Assembly: GCA_013396525.1 (NCBI GenBank)
Contig: VWYX01000674.1
Span: 372,001-436,000, forward strand
From: Chaetorhynchus papuensis
Lineage: Eukaryota; Chordata; Aves; Passeriformes; Rhipiduridae
Length of the DNA stretch: 64,000 nucleotides
Direction: 5' to 3'
Shown: positions 12,701 to 26,150 of the stretch, one piece after another
Layout of the letters: the number at the start of each line of letters is the position of its first letter
Numbering within the stretch: position 1 is the stretch's first letter
The notes under the pieces: generated by a model
The model's database searches: none
The model's input: only the letters and a program-made list of their open reading frames with translations
Told to the model about the DNA's origin: nothing
Position numbers and translations under genes: made by a program

Positions 12701-15700
12701 ACAGACAGATAACTCGTGCATCTCTCCTCCATGCAAGGCAGCAGTTCCAATTTTTCACTTTCAACCAGGTTTGGTACTTTGAGCCCTTTCTGACACAAAT
12801 GCATGACACCATGAATTAGCTATAGCTCCTCATGCCAGCCCAGGGCAGAAATCTTTATATCATCTTCCCACGGTGCACGGCAAAAAAAATAAATCCTTTT
12901 TTGTGTAGAGTGCTTAGCCTCTAATTTGGGAAAGGAAAAGCCCGGCACGTCACCACTGAGAGGTGGCTTGCCCTGCTACTGTTGTTTTTCAGTGAGAAGC
13001 TGAAAACTTCTAATAGCCTAAATGCAAGGGTGCTAACCCATGTCAGTAAAGCCACGTTCATTTAAAGTAGCAGAAATTTTCACTCCGGTTTAGAGACTCC
13101 CAAATCAGACACTAGATACTGAATAAAGTCTCAGTCCTTCAAATATGTGAATAGAGCTCCATATACAAAGAAGACTCTTCTTACTATTCACAGTGCACCC
13201 GTGTTAGGGGGAACAGGTTTAGCTTTGCCCTCAAAGTATTAAGTTACTGAATACGAACAGCAAACCATCACCTTTATTCATTTCCACTCAAATCCAGAAA
13301 TATACCAACCCATACTCAACATTTTTAAAGGAATAGCTGTAAATTACCAGAGTGGTATGCAGTTTTCTAAAATGATGTCCAGCCTAAGGAAAAGATCTCT
13401 GGCCAAGAGTGAGGTCACATAACGGGACAAAAGAATTGGACCACCTCTCTCTTCAGTTAAAAGGAAAAAATACATTCTTGCTAAATTGCTTTTCAAATAA
13501 AGAAACAATGCACTTATGCCTGGCTCCTACAGTTGCTCTTAGGAGCATCTTCTTGAACTTTCAGGAAGGGTAAGGCTCTGCCTTGTCATTCCTGACGCAT
13601 GATCATGAGACTCATGGGAAGAAATTCAAGCCACTGGACTCTTAAAGGATACTTAAGAAATCCTGTTTAACAATCATCCTCTAAAGCTTTTCTAGCTTGA
13701 CTTTAGGGCCTCATCCAAAGACCACCGAACGGAGTGGCTGTCAGGGATTGAGGCTTGTATCTCTGGCTAGGAGTATAAAATATAAATAAAATGGAAAATT
13801 GTTTGCTGCTAGCAATCTTTACAAAAGGCTAAGACAGATGCAATTAGTAGCAGGACTTTTAAAAGAGAGGGCTGACTGTGGAAAGTGCCACTTACCTCAC
13901 CATATACTAAGGTGCCACTAAAGTCCTCAGAAATTCATACCAGCAATGAGACTAAGGGGCCCACAAAACACCAAGTAAACTGCTAGATGAGCCTTGGTAC
14001 TATTTGTTTTATGGATGCCTTAGTTAGACAGGGCCTTTTTTTTTAATTAAAAACAAAAAAATCAGCCTCTTGGGGGATCTATTTTCCTCTCCTCTTCTGA
14101 CTTCAGCACAAACACACCAGAAAAATTAGAGCCACAGTACAAATAAAAATAGCTGAAGAACTTGCAGCTGTTGTTAATTTCCCAAGTATTCAACGTTGCC
14201 TGTTTAATGATGGAACAATATGCTCCAGTTTCAGTCCTGGCACAAGGCTATCTGAGCAGCAGGCAGATATTTTAGCTTACGTGAATGCCAAAGGCAAGTC
14301 AACGACTACAGCAAGTAGAGAAATGGAAGGAGGACAACATGATGTAAACCACTGGATGTCCACACCAAACATTTTCTCCAGCATTTTGTTTCTCATTAAA
14401 TGCTATTAGCTGAATCCCCAGCTGGAGAGACCAGGCTTGCAGACTTACTAATATGCTTAGCAGGAAAAAAATGTGCTTAATAAAAATTCATGAAGTGGAG
14501 AACATTTTTACAGCAGAAGAGCTGATTTTTCTATTTTAAGTATAGGGTGTTTCTGGTGCGAAATGATTTACACAGGGAGGTTTTGCTCACTTATCTCCCT
14601 GAATAAACCAACTTGTCTATAGTCTGGATGAGTGGATTTCCCAAATTTCATACAGAACAAAGCAATAAAGTACTTGGTATTTGTAGAAAAAAAAGAAATG
14701 CAACAAAACATGCCTCTTAAGCTCGGAAAGGGGAATCTAAATACTAAAACCACTTCTGAAACACTGAAGTCAGATACAGCAGAAATGCTTTCTTAGTTAC
14801 ACCTCTTGAAGCTCTGCCTTCAGTTGCTAAGCATCTTCTCATGCATACCCACTCACAAACCAGACTGAGCAGAATTAGCAAAGAGACAATGCCTATAAAT
14901 TCACAACAGCCATAAGGAGCAATGAAGTACAAAAGAAAAATTAAGACTTTACGTAGAGGAGTAAAATTCAAAGGCTCAGAAGTGACAAGGAAATTGGGAA
15001 ACAGCTGATTATTACTGGAAATACAGAGTTTCTATCTTTGTTGGGCTTCATTTGCCTCATTCCCATGCATAAAGGCACAGTTAGAGGTCATAAAGCCAGA
15101 GCATTTAGGAGTTAACATCTAGTGAAAAAAAAAATATTCTCCTCTTGTTAAGGGCCTACTGACAGAGCAAAATTTAAAACATGGTAACAGTTCTGAAGAG
15201 GGGGAAAATAGAAATTTTAAAGTCAAAGCCTGTAACATTGCCAAGAGCCCTCTATTATGCTCAGATATGGTTTTAATCTACTCAACGGAAGAAAAATAAA
15301 GGCCCCAACAATCCAGCCTTGGCCCAACAATCACAAAAGCAAAGGCTCAATCCAACACTCAACAGGTCAGAGATTCTGGTTCAGATAGCTCTACATAAAT
15401 AAACTACTCGGCAAATGTGACTGAAGTGGGGAAGAAAATGTCTTGGCTGGGTTGAAAAGCAGACATAAATAATAGTTTCACACATAGCCCCGTGCCTTCC
15501 TGCAGGTAAAGAAAGGGACTAGCTTAAATCCCGTTTAAAAAGGCAATTGAAGGCACAGATGTGGCAAAGCCATTACTGCTGAGTGCCTAAGGGCAGGCGG
15601 AGCAGGCATCCAGGGCCAACAAGCACTGTGCTCCTGCCCTCAGCCCAAGGGTGGAGAAGAGTAACCAGCTGGATTTGGTGGAATCTTCTGCAAGGGGACA

Positions 15701-18313
15701 AAGCAACGGTGAGAGCTGTGCAGAGCCTGTTGGAGAGAGCTTGGTGTCCAGCTGTTCCTCGGGCTTTTGGGCTCTCCCTGACTTCATCCTGCACATAGAA
15801 GGTGTCCTTCCTGATCCCTTCCCCCTGCTGTTTAGCAGAGCAAAGCCATATCCCTGTGGTGTCTACAGAGACAGCAGGAACACAGTGGAACTCCTTATTC
15901 AGGTTAGATATTTGTTCTGGCTGTCCCCAGCTCAGTCCCTGCACGTGTGGCTGCTCCTGTGACAGACGGTATCTGCACAGAATAGCTCACGTCACAGGAC
16001 AGTAAATGTATCGAGGCATACAGGCACCTATCCAGCCAGGTACAGACCTGCCAGGATGTAGTCCCCACTCATAAAAGACAGAGCCTTCATTGTTTGAACC
16101 AGGAGTGGCTGCTACTCTGACAGGGATCATTCACTGTGTATTCTCTGAGAAGGTATCAGCTTCCTGACATATTTCATTTTCTCTATAAAGAAAGAAACTG
16201 GATCACAGAAGTGATTTTATTCAGCTTTCAAATCTAGTATTAGAGCTACCAAAAGTGTAGAGCAACTACCTGGCCACAGAGCAATTGCAAAACTAGATAA
16301 AATTAGAAAAACAAAGGAAACTGAGGAAACTTCCAGAAACAGAACCACACACCTGGCACCACAGCAATGCTCGTGCACACACTGCAACATGAAGGTGATG
16401 TGTGGAATGGGTGAAACAAGACCCTGGTCATCACTGAGCCCCAACGACCCACTTAATACAGAGGGTTTGAAAGGAGAACTCAGCTGCTATTACACCAATA
16501 TGAACATGCACAAGCAGTGCTTGTGTGACAGTTTGGAAACTTAGGGACAGGATGATGTTCTTCACACTTGAAACCTAGTCCAGCCAGAAGCTTTAAGTGA
16601 GATTTCAGGGCTTGCAATCACATCAACAGGTAACTACTAAAGGGCTAACTGTGTTTTCTTTTGAGTAGTAGGAGAAGGGGTAGGAAAAAACAGGAAAGAA
16701 AATATGCCTCACTGTATATTTTGCAGGAAAAAGCCAACATGAAACCCTGCATCCAGAATGGTTATATCTGTGAGATGACTCGATGACTTGGTCCAGGCAC
16801 ATCGCCATGGATTGCTCTTAGAACAGTACAATGTCCATTTAAACAAAAAGAAAAGAAAGAAAACATCATCAGGAGAAATCCTTCATTTTGAACGTGAAAT
16901 TAGCAGGGCTTTGCAATAATATACTGTTGAAATTTTTTACGTATTTTTGTGCTGACTTTCTGTAACTCTGTTCAAAGAGAATGAAATATCAAACTTTTTT
17001 GTCTGCAACCATTAGACTGCAAAGCTCCCTGCTCATTTGTTAAAGCAATCATAACCCCTCGACTCCAGCAGCTGATCTTGGCAGTGGAAAGCAAGATCAC
17101 CAATGTGAGACTGACAACTAAATGGCAAAGATTACTAAAAATAACAAACCCACAATGCACCAAGAGGCTAAGGATGATCATTGGGAAATTATTGTCCTAT
17201 TTCAGATCAGCTCTGCAAATTTAAGTCTAGCTACCACAGTAAAGGCATTCTTAATGGGTTAGAAACATCTGCTTTAGAACATATATCAGGAGAATGAAAA
17301 CAACAGAATGAACATTCTTCAAAGGTTTATAACTACAAAGATCAGACAAAAGAAGCAAGAAAGGAAGCACATGATGCCAGCATGCCAGATTGTGAACTCT
17401 CAGATTGCTGCCAATGACACTGACAAACACAAATGAATCACAAATAATTAAATTTAAAAATGTATACGTGCAACCACATCCACCTAGATGATTGGAAGAT
17501 GTGCTGCAGGGAGAGTGAAACAAATCCTAAGAGAGAAAAAAGATCTGGACAAGTAGGAAAGGTGATGATGCTGTGCTGTTCACCCACTTGTGCAAAAGCA
17601 AGGAGATGGAAAGGAAAAGTCCATACAAACTTATTAAATGCTCCTCCGGGTTACAGGGGCACAGAAAGAAGCCTCAGTTCCCTTATTAGACTTAATGCAC
17701 AACTACCAGAACATAGCACATAACAGAGAGATATTAATCTTCTCCAAGCTCTGTTTTAGGAAAATGTAATCCTCTCTCCCATCCTCTCACTGACCCTGAG
17801 GTCATCTACATCCCTCTTCCAGCATCTGTCTTGTTCTAGCTGAAACTACATTTTAAAATTGCTTCAGCTGACCAGACGTTTTGGGGAGCACCCATAATCA
17901 GTGTACAGCTTAGGAAAGTTTGAAGCTGAAAGCTTTTCCTGGAAAAGAATGATCATGACATCTTTAAATTCAGCAAGTAAAATTAAAAAGGTGAGGATTT
18001 TCTTTTCAGCTTGAAAGACAGAAAACAAAGGAAGAGACAGAGAAGAAGGGACCAAAGCTCTTAGAATCTTGTATTGCTTTTGCAGAGGTCTCAGGCAAAG
18101 CCTAAACATAAAGCACCCAGAAAAAGGGTGTCAGCAGAGCAGAGGTCTTCTGACCAGCCCAGCTGGGAGGTTTATCATCCAACAGAAAGTACCAGAGTGC
18201 AGCCACCCTCACTGGCAGCCATGTCTGAAACCAGACCACTGTCTATCCATGCAGGTACCCAAACGTGAGCAGTGCTTTTGTTTATCTAACACAGCAAAAC
18301 ACTAGAGGATAAT

Positions 18314-18370
18314 ATATAAGCAGATGGTTTATACCTGTTTGGTATATAGCAGATAGTTTATACCTGTTGA
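18314..18370. repeat. Two-copy tandem repeat, period about 30 bp
   Basis: Two adjacent copies share 'agcagatggtttatacctgtt' and 'agcagatagtttatacctgtt', with one substitution in this core. Each is preceded by an ATATA-type stretch. This is a local tandem duplication in intron 1. Confidence 0.8.
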
Positions 18371-18495
18371 GGGATGGTAGGTAGTTTTACAGTTTCCGCA
18401 TACTTTGAAATATGCAGTAGAACAACTGTATATTGTATAGGCATCCTTCAAGGGACACTTAACAAACCTTAGGTAAATAAAAGGCTCACGGGATT

Positions 18496-18517
18496 TTGCT
18501 GTTGTTGTTGTTGTTGC
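18496..18517. repeat. (TTG)n / (CAA)n microsatellite
   Basis: A run of about five GTT units is flanked by GCT (TTGCTGTTGTTGTTGTTGTTGCTC). It is short and intronic and may be polymorphic. Confidence 0.85.
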
Positions 18518-21500
18518 TCAGTGCAGAAGGCTCCATGTGTTGAGTCCCACGAGATGACGCTTCTCCCACCCCCCCACAACCACTGAGGTAACCACAGGCA
18601 TTCTAGCAGAGACATCCTGAGGCTCCTTTGGGCCTTCTGGGGAGACTCCTGCTCCTCAAAGCCAACACACTGTACCTGGCACGTGAGGTACAGTGCTGCA
18701 AATACATCAGCTGCTAGCGTTGCAGGGCAGAGCATAGGAGGCGGCCAGATGAACCAGTCTCATGCATAAAATGCAAAACCCATCAGATCTCTGTGCATGC
18801 AAGCTAACTGGGAAAGCTCCTCTGGTGCCTAGGCAGCTGCCAGCATTGCTGGAAACACTGCAAAGGATATTTACAGAGGACAAAGCCAGAATGTAAAACA
18901 AATTATGAGAAAGTGCCTACTTCTCCATCTCAAACAAAGAGCTCACAGCAGCCAGCGTGCATATATGAGTGGGTCTCTGGATTCGCTGGCACTTGGTTAA
19001 CTTCTTTTCAGAGTTAATTCTTGGACTTGTCACTGCTGTTTTCCTTTGTCAAGAGCCAGTAGTATTGTTTTGCTAATGGTTTATGCAGGAGTACTGGAGC
19101 CAGCAGCTTGCACACTGGTTGCTTTTATTGGTCTATTAAAATGAAATGAAGCTGATACTAAAGCTTTTATAATCATTTAGGTTATTTCATTATGAGTTCA
19201 GGGCAGAAAAGCAACCAATGGTGTGTTAATACAACCGAGCAGGCAAAGTACATCTGTCCCTCACTCTAAAGGAGAAATCCATATGGACTGAAGGAAAAAT
19301 CAACAGTGGGAAAGTTGGTTCTCCAGAGTTTCTGCTGGCAGACAGCTGCTTGCTGTACATACCACCACAGAAAAAAAAAAAATAAAAGGGAAATAAATTC
19401 ACCAGAAGTAGAGTTTGACAGAAAGTATGCCAGGATGACTGCTATTGCACATTTATCATTGGCTGCATCCAGAAGCCCCTACCAGGAACCAGGACATGGC
19501 TGCGCAAGCACTACACAAAATGGGAATAGGGACTATCAAAGTATAAAACAAAAGACACAACAGAAAGCAAGATGCAAAGAGAAGGTAAAAGCAAACAATG
19601 AAGCAGTATCTCTGCTCCTGACAGCAACTGGTCTCAATACAGCCACTTAACTGCTGCCACCTTTTGCATGCATGGCATAGAGTCCATGGCAGGACCTGCA
19701 GATAAACAATGGAGGAAACTGCAGGTGTGCACTGAAAGCCATTCCCAATCTTTGGGAAAAACACAGGATGAAGGAGGCTTATCAAGAACTTCACAGACTT
19801 ATTTGAAGGCTAGGTTGGATTTAGGAAGAAAACACTAGGAGCAGGACAATAGCACAGGGAGTCAGAAAGTGTTATTCTGACTACCTATTTATGTTTTCAT
19901 CCAAGCAGGAGCAAAGCAAGACTATCTTGCAGCATCATGAACATCAAGGAAACCATCAGATACATCAAAGAATCTCACACCAGTTTCTTTTACAAACAAC
20001 CAAACTAAACATTACTGTTCATGTCCCTGTGTTTCTGAAAGTCTTCCTTGGAGTGTAGAGTCAAGAAACACCATGTACCCACAGTAACTGCATGAGCTTT
20101 GCAAGCCTACAAATATTTTTATTTGGGATTTCGTTCTCAACAAGTCATTGCTCACATTCCTGCAAGAACAGCAAATTTTATTTTAAAATTTTTTAGGCTG
20201 GTTTTTTTTGCATTCCATTTACACTGACAAATTTGCTACTTGATTTTCTGGCCCCACATAAACAGAACTTTATTTTAGCATTAGGCTGTCAAATAAAAAC
20301 TTCTCCTCTTTTCTTTTTTTAAGCTCTATCAAGTGACATTCTTGAATTTGTAGAACAATTTAGAAGAGACCTAGGAACTAAGAAGAGGGTTGGTGGTGTA
20401 ATACTATTTTCAATTCATAACAAACAAAAAGAGTAAATGGCTGAAAGTCTCAGAAGAATTTAGTGCTGAACCAAGATTATTGTGCTTGAATTTCAAATGC
20501 CATTCATTCAACTAGCTCAGGTCTAAGGCTCGGCTTAGATTAAACCACTCTTCATTTACATGACACAGAAAGTACAGATCACTGACTCTAAGTATCAGAT
20601 GTGCTTAAAACTGCCCTTCTTAAAAAAAAATATGACTAGCCATACATCAGCAAAATGTAGGCACACTAAAATGTACAAAGACCTGTGTGAACCAGGCTGT
20701 ATACATTTGAATTGAAACGGAATGGGCAAATCAGACAAGCAACACGTCTCTGAGAAGCAGCACCTGAAGTCCTTGTGGTTTTCTATGAGGAACATTAAAA
20801 TCACAGCCATATGATTTATCAAAAAACCTCTATGTTGATGAACAAACTTACAGTTACTATAGGCCCACATCTGGAGGTCATCTGAAAAAATAAAGCAACC
20901 AACCCACCAGGTAAGATCCCTAGCAGCTGAACTTTGATTTGCAGTATTTAATGTAAGACACACTCAAGTATTAGTTGTTAACAGCCCAACTATGTAATCT
21001 GACTGCTACAACACAGATCAAAGCATATAATCCAGTTCCTTCACCAGCAGTTTGAGTTCAGACAACCAAATTAAGGTTCAAAAGGACCCATTTTCTTTAT
21101 TTACAGCCATACTGAAGCGGATGAAAATGTCATGGATACGAATGCTAACAATGTGCAGGTAATTTTCAGTTCCCTCTGCATCTCACCACTGTGACCACGG
21201 TGGCACTACTGTGCTGACAGGGTTAGATAAGGAAGGCAAAATGCAGAGTAGAATGTGTTTTGAGGATTTTCCATTAATCTCTGACTCTCCATATACATCA
21301 ACAAGTGGTCAAATTTCCTTACAGTTTCAAGGGCAGAGCGCCATTAACAGACCTCAAGAGCATGGAAGTCCCAACTTCATCTCGTGGTCTATGTCTTGGC
21401 ATGGGCGCCTTTGCCATCTCTCAGTCCAGCTGTGGCACTACCAGATGTTTGTGATACACCATAAAGGCATCAGTGCCTCAGAAAATCCAGCAGGCACCAA

Positions 21501-21581
21501 GTATCAAATTGCACTCCCTCACCAACACAGGCTAAAAGACAGAAAAGAAGACCAGCAGCCCCATCCTGACTCCCCCCAAAC

Positions 21582-21593
21582 TCACACACACAC
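21582..21593. repeat. Short (CA)n run
   Basis: About six CA units lie within C-rich sequence. The run is short and of little note. Confidence 0.6.
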
Positions 21594-23903
21594 CCCACCT
21601 CAAACATAACAAAACAACTGCTACTTTCTCTCCAGTGCCTACAACAAAGTTTCATACGATACCAAACAGAGCCTCTTATCTGAAAAACTAGTCAGCTCAC
21701 TGGAAGATGACCCAGAACAAATGTTGGCCATGCAGTTTGGCACACCACTGGAAGACACCGCCACAGCAGTGGCGGGACAGCTATATGAAACAAAACTTGA
21801 TCCTAAATAATAGTGTGAGCTACAAGCCACATACTAAAACTTCCATTATGTAATACAGCTCTTGAGAGCCAGTTGTGATGATGAGCAGCCTTTATGCTCG
21901 CGCTGCAGAAGGGAGCTGAGCGTTGGCTGCAGAAGCAGGGTGTGTATTCCAGCTGTCTTCTGACAGCTGCAGTTATCCACACTCCTTCAGGCTAAAATCT
22001 GTCCATCTCCTCCTACAGGTACGCTCCAGCAAGCCTCTGAACACCGAATTTTGAAAATTCAGCTAGACTAGCTTCTCTCAGAGGAGCTGAGCACATACTA
22101 ATTTCCCCCTTGGCCAGCCCCATCAAAAGCAGTGAAGCTTTAGGAGGCATGAGTCAATACAAGCTTTTCAGGTAGGTTTCATGCTCTTTAGCTCTCTGTG
22201 TTGAAAAGTCCTTTACTCCGCTAATAACCCCTTGCAGAGTAAGGGCAACTAAAAGTCAGTAACACTACTGGAATCCAACTCAAACCAATGAGTTTTTTTA
22301 TTACAGTTCCTTAAAAGCTTAGAAATTAAAATTAGCTATATTTTAAAGATCAGTTTGAGCTCTTTTTCCATACAGGAGGCGAATCCCAAATTTTCAGCAG
22401 ATACTAGTGACCAATTTCTCCCCTAGGAATTTAAAGTGCACCTCTAAGTCCTTATTTCTGCTTTCCAGGAAGTGCTTGTAGCTAGAAATCAGAAGTACAG
22501 GGAGGGAAAACTACAATGAATAATCAGATGGAGCAGCTGCCTTTCAAGAAGGGTCTAAAAGGTTTGGGAGCCCTCAGCTTGGAAAACAGATGCCTGGATG
22601 ATGAGGAAGAGCAAGGTTGAATGCACAGCTGAATGAGGCCAAGTACAGAACTATTATTTGCCAAGCCCTGTAACAATAGTTTCAATGAGTGTCCCTTTTC
22701 CTAGCAGGAAATTAATTTAAGAAGTACTTTTTTACACAGTACACAGACAAAATCTGAAATCTGTTGCCACAGGAGACTGCAGAAGATGACAGATTCGAAG
22801 GGGAATAGACAAATCCACGGAAGACAGATCCAAACCAGTAATAAAACAGAATAAAAAGGGAGCTACCCCCTAATATCTCTGATCCAAGTGGTCCACATGT
22901 TGGGAAGGCATGAAGGGAATAGACCTCAGACAGTGGGCAGGCTTGTGGCCCTTCCTGGCACAGCACCTGCCACCATCTGAGACAGATACAGACAGACACT
23001 TGTCTCACCCATCTGATTTCTCTCAGTCTTGCAGACACACATTTCTGCATATACAATTACCAAGAGCTCAATTAATAAATGGTGTGAACAGAACACCACT
23101 TTGGTCTGTATCGGAAGATGAGCAAGGCAAAAGCTTTTATAAAGGTGCAAGAAACATCCTTATAAAGCAAGACAACAAAATCCATTTTAAAAAGTCCTCA
23201 AATAAATACTTGCATTCTTCCAGCAGAATAAATTCAGGACACTGAAGAGATCTTGCTAATCTTGACAAAGTTTTTTGAAATAAAACTAGCATGGCAGTAT
23301 GGCAGCAATATATTTTTTTTTCCTATTTCATATTAAATAAATGAAATATTCATCATTCTGTATAATCACCACTTAATTGAGTTTTAACCACTACCACATA
23401 TCTGGGGGCAAGCATGAAATATTAATTACCTAAAACCTACACAAGACGTATAAAACATCTCAGACACATGATCTCTGACCCTACAGAGTTTGAGAAGCAA
23501 ACCAACCAATCCATCAAAACACCTTCTCCAAGTTCATACATGGAAAAGTTCTGCAGTATTCAATACTCCATTAAATATTCAGACTTCCTCTGTGTAGCTG
23601 CAGCCAAAGAATACAAACCCCATCATTCTGCAGATTTATAGATCCATAAACAACCGCAAAGATGATCTTATGCCTGCAAGACACAGACCATCCAATTAAA
23701 CACAAAACCACTACAAGTAGCAGGAGCATCTCCTCTCACCCCTGCAAAGGTCCCACTGAACTCTATGGCCTGAGAACTGGCTAGATGAGGATTTAGAAAC
23801 ATGTTCCATTTTGACCAGTGCTGTCCAAACAGCAACATAACACGTGGATGGGCCTGTGTGGCAGCTTATTGAGGGTGCTTTTCATGAAAGCATCATGACA
23901 AAA

Positions 23904-24475
23904 TGTGCAGAGTTTGGCTGGGGTAAACTTTTTTCACAGTAGCTAGTTTGGAATTTGTGCTGGAAACAGTGTTGATAACACAGGGATGTTCTAGTTATTG
24001 CCGAGCTGTGCTTACACAGTCTCAAGGCCTTTTCTGCTTCTTGCCAGTGCCATGCCAGTGAGGAAGGCTGGGGCTGCACAAAAAGTTGGGAAGATATAGT
24101 CAGGACAGCTGATACGAACTGTCCAAAGGGATATTCCATATCATACGGCATCATGACGAGCATGTAAAGCTGGGGGAAGGAGAAAGAAAGGGGGATGTTC
24201 AGAGTGACAGCATTTGTCTTCCTAAGTAACCACTATGTGTGATGGAGCCCTGACTTTCTGAAGACAGCTGAACACCTGCCAGCCCATGGGAAGTGGTGAA
24301 TGCACTCCTTGTTTTGCTGTCTGTGTGCACAACTTTTGCTTTACCTGTTTGACTGCCTTTACCTCTGCCCATGCTTATTTCTGACTTCCACCACTCCAAT
24401 TCCCTTCCCCATTCCACTGGGTGAGAGTGAGGGAGAGGCTGTGTGGTGCCTTGCTGCTGGCTGGAGTTAAACAAA
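23904..24475 (+). repeat. 5' LTR of the intron 1 ERV
   Basis: It begins TGTGCAGAGTTTGGCTGGGG and ends near 'ggctggagttaaac'. It shares a long series of blocks with the LTR at 25593, for example 'gctgataacac/gttgataacac', 'tcaaggccttttctg/ccaaggccttttctg', 'ggacagctg', 'gcatttgtcttcc' and 'taac..gtgatggagcc'. The TATA-like site expected near 'gcatataaag' is degraded here to 'gcatgtaaag'. Confidence 0.85.
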
Positions 24476-24487
24476 AACCATCCTTTT

Positions 24488-24505
24488 TGGGTGCCAGCAT
24501 GGGGT
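24488..24505 (+). other. Probable tRNA primer binding site of the ERV
   Basis: TGGGTGCCAGCATGGGGT lies about a dozen bases after LTR1. It resembles a degraded lysine-type primer binding site of the TGGCGCCCAACGTGGGGC class. The position fits; the match is imperfect. Confidence 0.45.
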
Positions 24506-24835
24506 TTGATCATTTGGAGGTAAAAACAGGTTACATTGGAAGGGGCTAGATGGAATTTATAGCTGTTATTGCTGTTTGGCGATTAAAGCAGGCTCCTGTA
24601 CCTGCAAGGCTTGCTTGCTTGCAGACTATCTGTTAGTCTGGTGCTCATTACTGGCTGCTTTTTGCTTTCACTGCTTCCTGTACTGCTGTGCTGCTTATCA
24701 TCTCACTCTGCTGTGCCTGGGAACATTCTGATAACAGGCATGGCGATGGGCCTGGGCTGGCAGATGACCAGAGCATCCCTGCTGTGCTGGACAGGCTGGA
24801 ACTCCAGTGTGAATGCAAGTCAAAGGGACTGTCAC

Positions 24836-25150
24836 CTGTGGATGAGTCCACATGGAGCAGAACACTCCAGAGCGCCTGTGGCTGTAGATAAGCCCATGCC
24901 AGAGCAGGTACTGTGACCGTGTTTACGTCTGTGCTGCAGCAGGTGCACCTCCAAAGGGATTGTGGCCAACGGATAAGAGGCCACGCTGGAACAGGCATAT
25001 CTCAGAGCAACTCTGCCTGTGGATAAGTCCATGCCACAGCAGGTATATCCCTGAAGAAACTGTGGCTCATAGATAGGGCTCCACTCGGAGCAAGTACAGC
25101 CCTAAGGACCTGCAGTCTGTGGATAAATCCAAGCTGCAGCAGGGTCAAGT
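24836..25150 (+). repeat. Tandem array of about 50-bp units inside the ERV
   Basis: About six diverged units recur at roughly 46-51-bp spacing, with one interval of about 85 bp. Each has a core like 'ctgtggataagtccatgcc', then 'agagcaggta', then 'tccctaag'. Core 'GATA' positions are near 24887, 24972, 25022, 25073 and 25122, with a variant 'gatgag' at 24841. The array fills about a quarter of the internal region and has no coding continuity. Confidence 0.8.
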
Positions 25151-25592
25151 TCACTGTATTATTAAACCCTAAGGTCTGGTCCAAAGGGACAAGGGGTGGA
25201 GACTGTAATGGAAATACCTTTAAATTGCTGTAACCCAGAATTTGAGTTGCATGTTATGGGAACTACTACAGCAGAAATCACCTGAACCAAGAGAGGACAA
25301 GCCTTACAAGAAGCAGTGCAAGTGCAGCGGCGACCTGACCTGAGCTGGTTGTGGTGCCCAGTAATTCCACGCAAGTAACTCCAAACCACCTCTCCTGTCC
25401 TGAGTGCTCCCTGTAAGAGATGGAACCCCTAAGTCACGGACTGAATGAACCCAGTGTTCATTGACTAAGGGAAAGGTATCTTAAGTTATACCAAAGGATG
25501 TGGGTGAAGGGTGGTGGGGGTTACTGAGGATGTACTGGATAGTGTGGGACCTGAGCGTGATGTAACACTGGGATGCAATCTGCGGTACAGAA

Positions 25593-26150
25593 TGTGCTGG
25601 TTTGGGCTGGGGGCTACCCCAGTTAATTTGATTCACAGTGGCTAGTAGAGGGCTGTGTTTGGGATTTGGGCTGAAAACACTGCTGATAACACGGATATTT
25701 TAGTCATTGCTGAGCTGTGCTTGCTCAGAGCCAAGGCCTTTTCTGGGTCTCACACTGCCTCACCAGGGAGGACACTGGGGGTGCACAAGAAGCTGGGAGG
25801 GGACACAGCCAGGACAGCTGTCTTAAGTGACCAAAGGTGTATTCCATACTATATGGTGTCATGCTCAGAATATCAGGTGTGGGAAGGAGGAGGAAGGGAA
25901 GATATTCAGAGTGATAGCATTTGTCTTCCCAAGTAACTGTTACATGTGATGGAGCCTGGGGATGGCTAAACACCCACCTGCCCAGGGGAAGCAGTGAATT
26001 CCTCACTTTGCTTTCCCTATTAAGCTCTCTTTATCTCAACTCACGATTTTACTAGCTTTTACCCTTCTGATTCTCTTCCCCATCCAACCAGGTGAGGGTG
26101 AGCAAGCACCTGTGTGGTGTTTAGCTGCCAGCTAGGGTGGAACCATGATA
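25593..26150 (+). repeat. 3' LTR of the intron 1 ERV
   Basis: It begins TGTGCTGGTTTGGGCTGGGG and ends near 'gggtggaaccatgata'. It aligns block by block with LTR1 but with many substitutions and small indels, so the insertion is not recent. The TATA region is lost (reads 'gaatatcagg'). A 'tattaagctctctttatctcaac' stretch corresponds to the usual polyadenylation region. Confidence 0.85.

Larger units (their letters stand above)
23904..26150 (+). mobile_element. Non-autonomous endogenous retrovirus relic with two LTRs
   Basis: Two related sequences of about 560-570 bp lie in direct orientation, at 23904-24475 and 25593-26150. They flank only about 1.1 kb of internal sequence. I recognise the LTR as a type that is very common in songbird genomes. 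The internal part contains a probable primer binding site just after LTR1 and a tandem array of about 50-bp units. It shows no gag, protease, polymerase or envelope frame, so the element is defective or non-autonomous. It is antisense to VOPP1, as intronic ERVs often are. I found no convincing target-site duplication: the bases left of LTR1 (CAAAA) and right of LTR2 (TGCAAC) differ. The exact ends are therefore approximate. Confidence 0.85.

Noticed and set aside
13870..13905. Minus-strand donor GTAAGTGGC near 13893, considered as another intronic exon
   Set aside because: The possible acceptors give an 11-nt or about 30-nt body with a weak pyrimidine tract.
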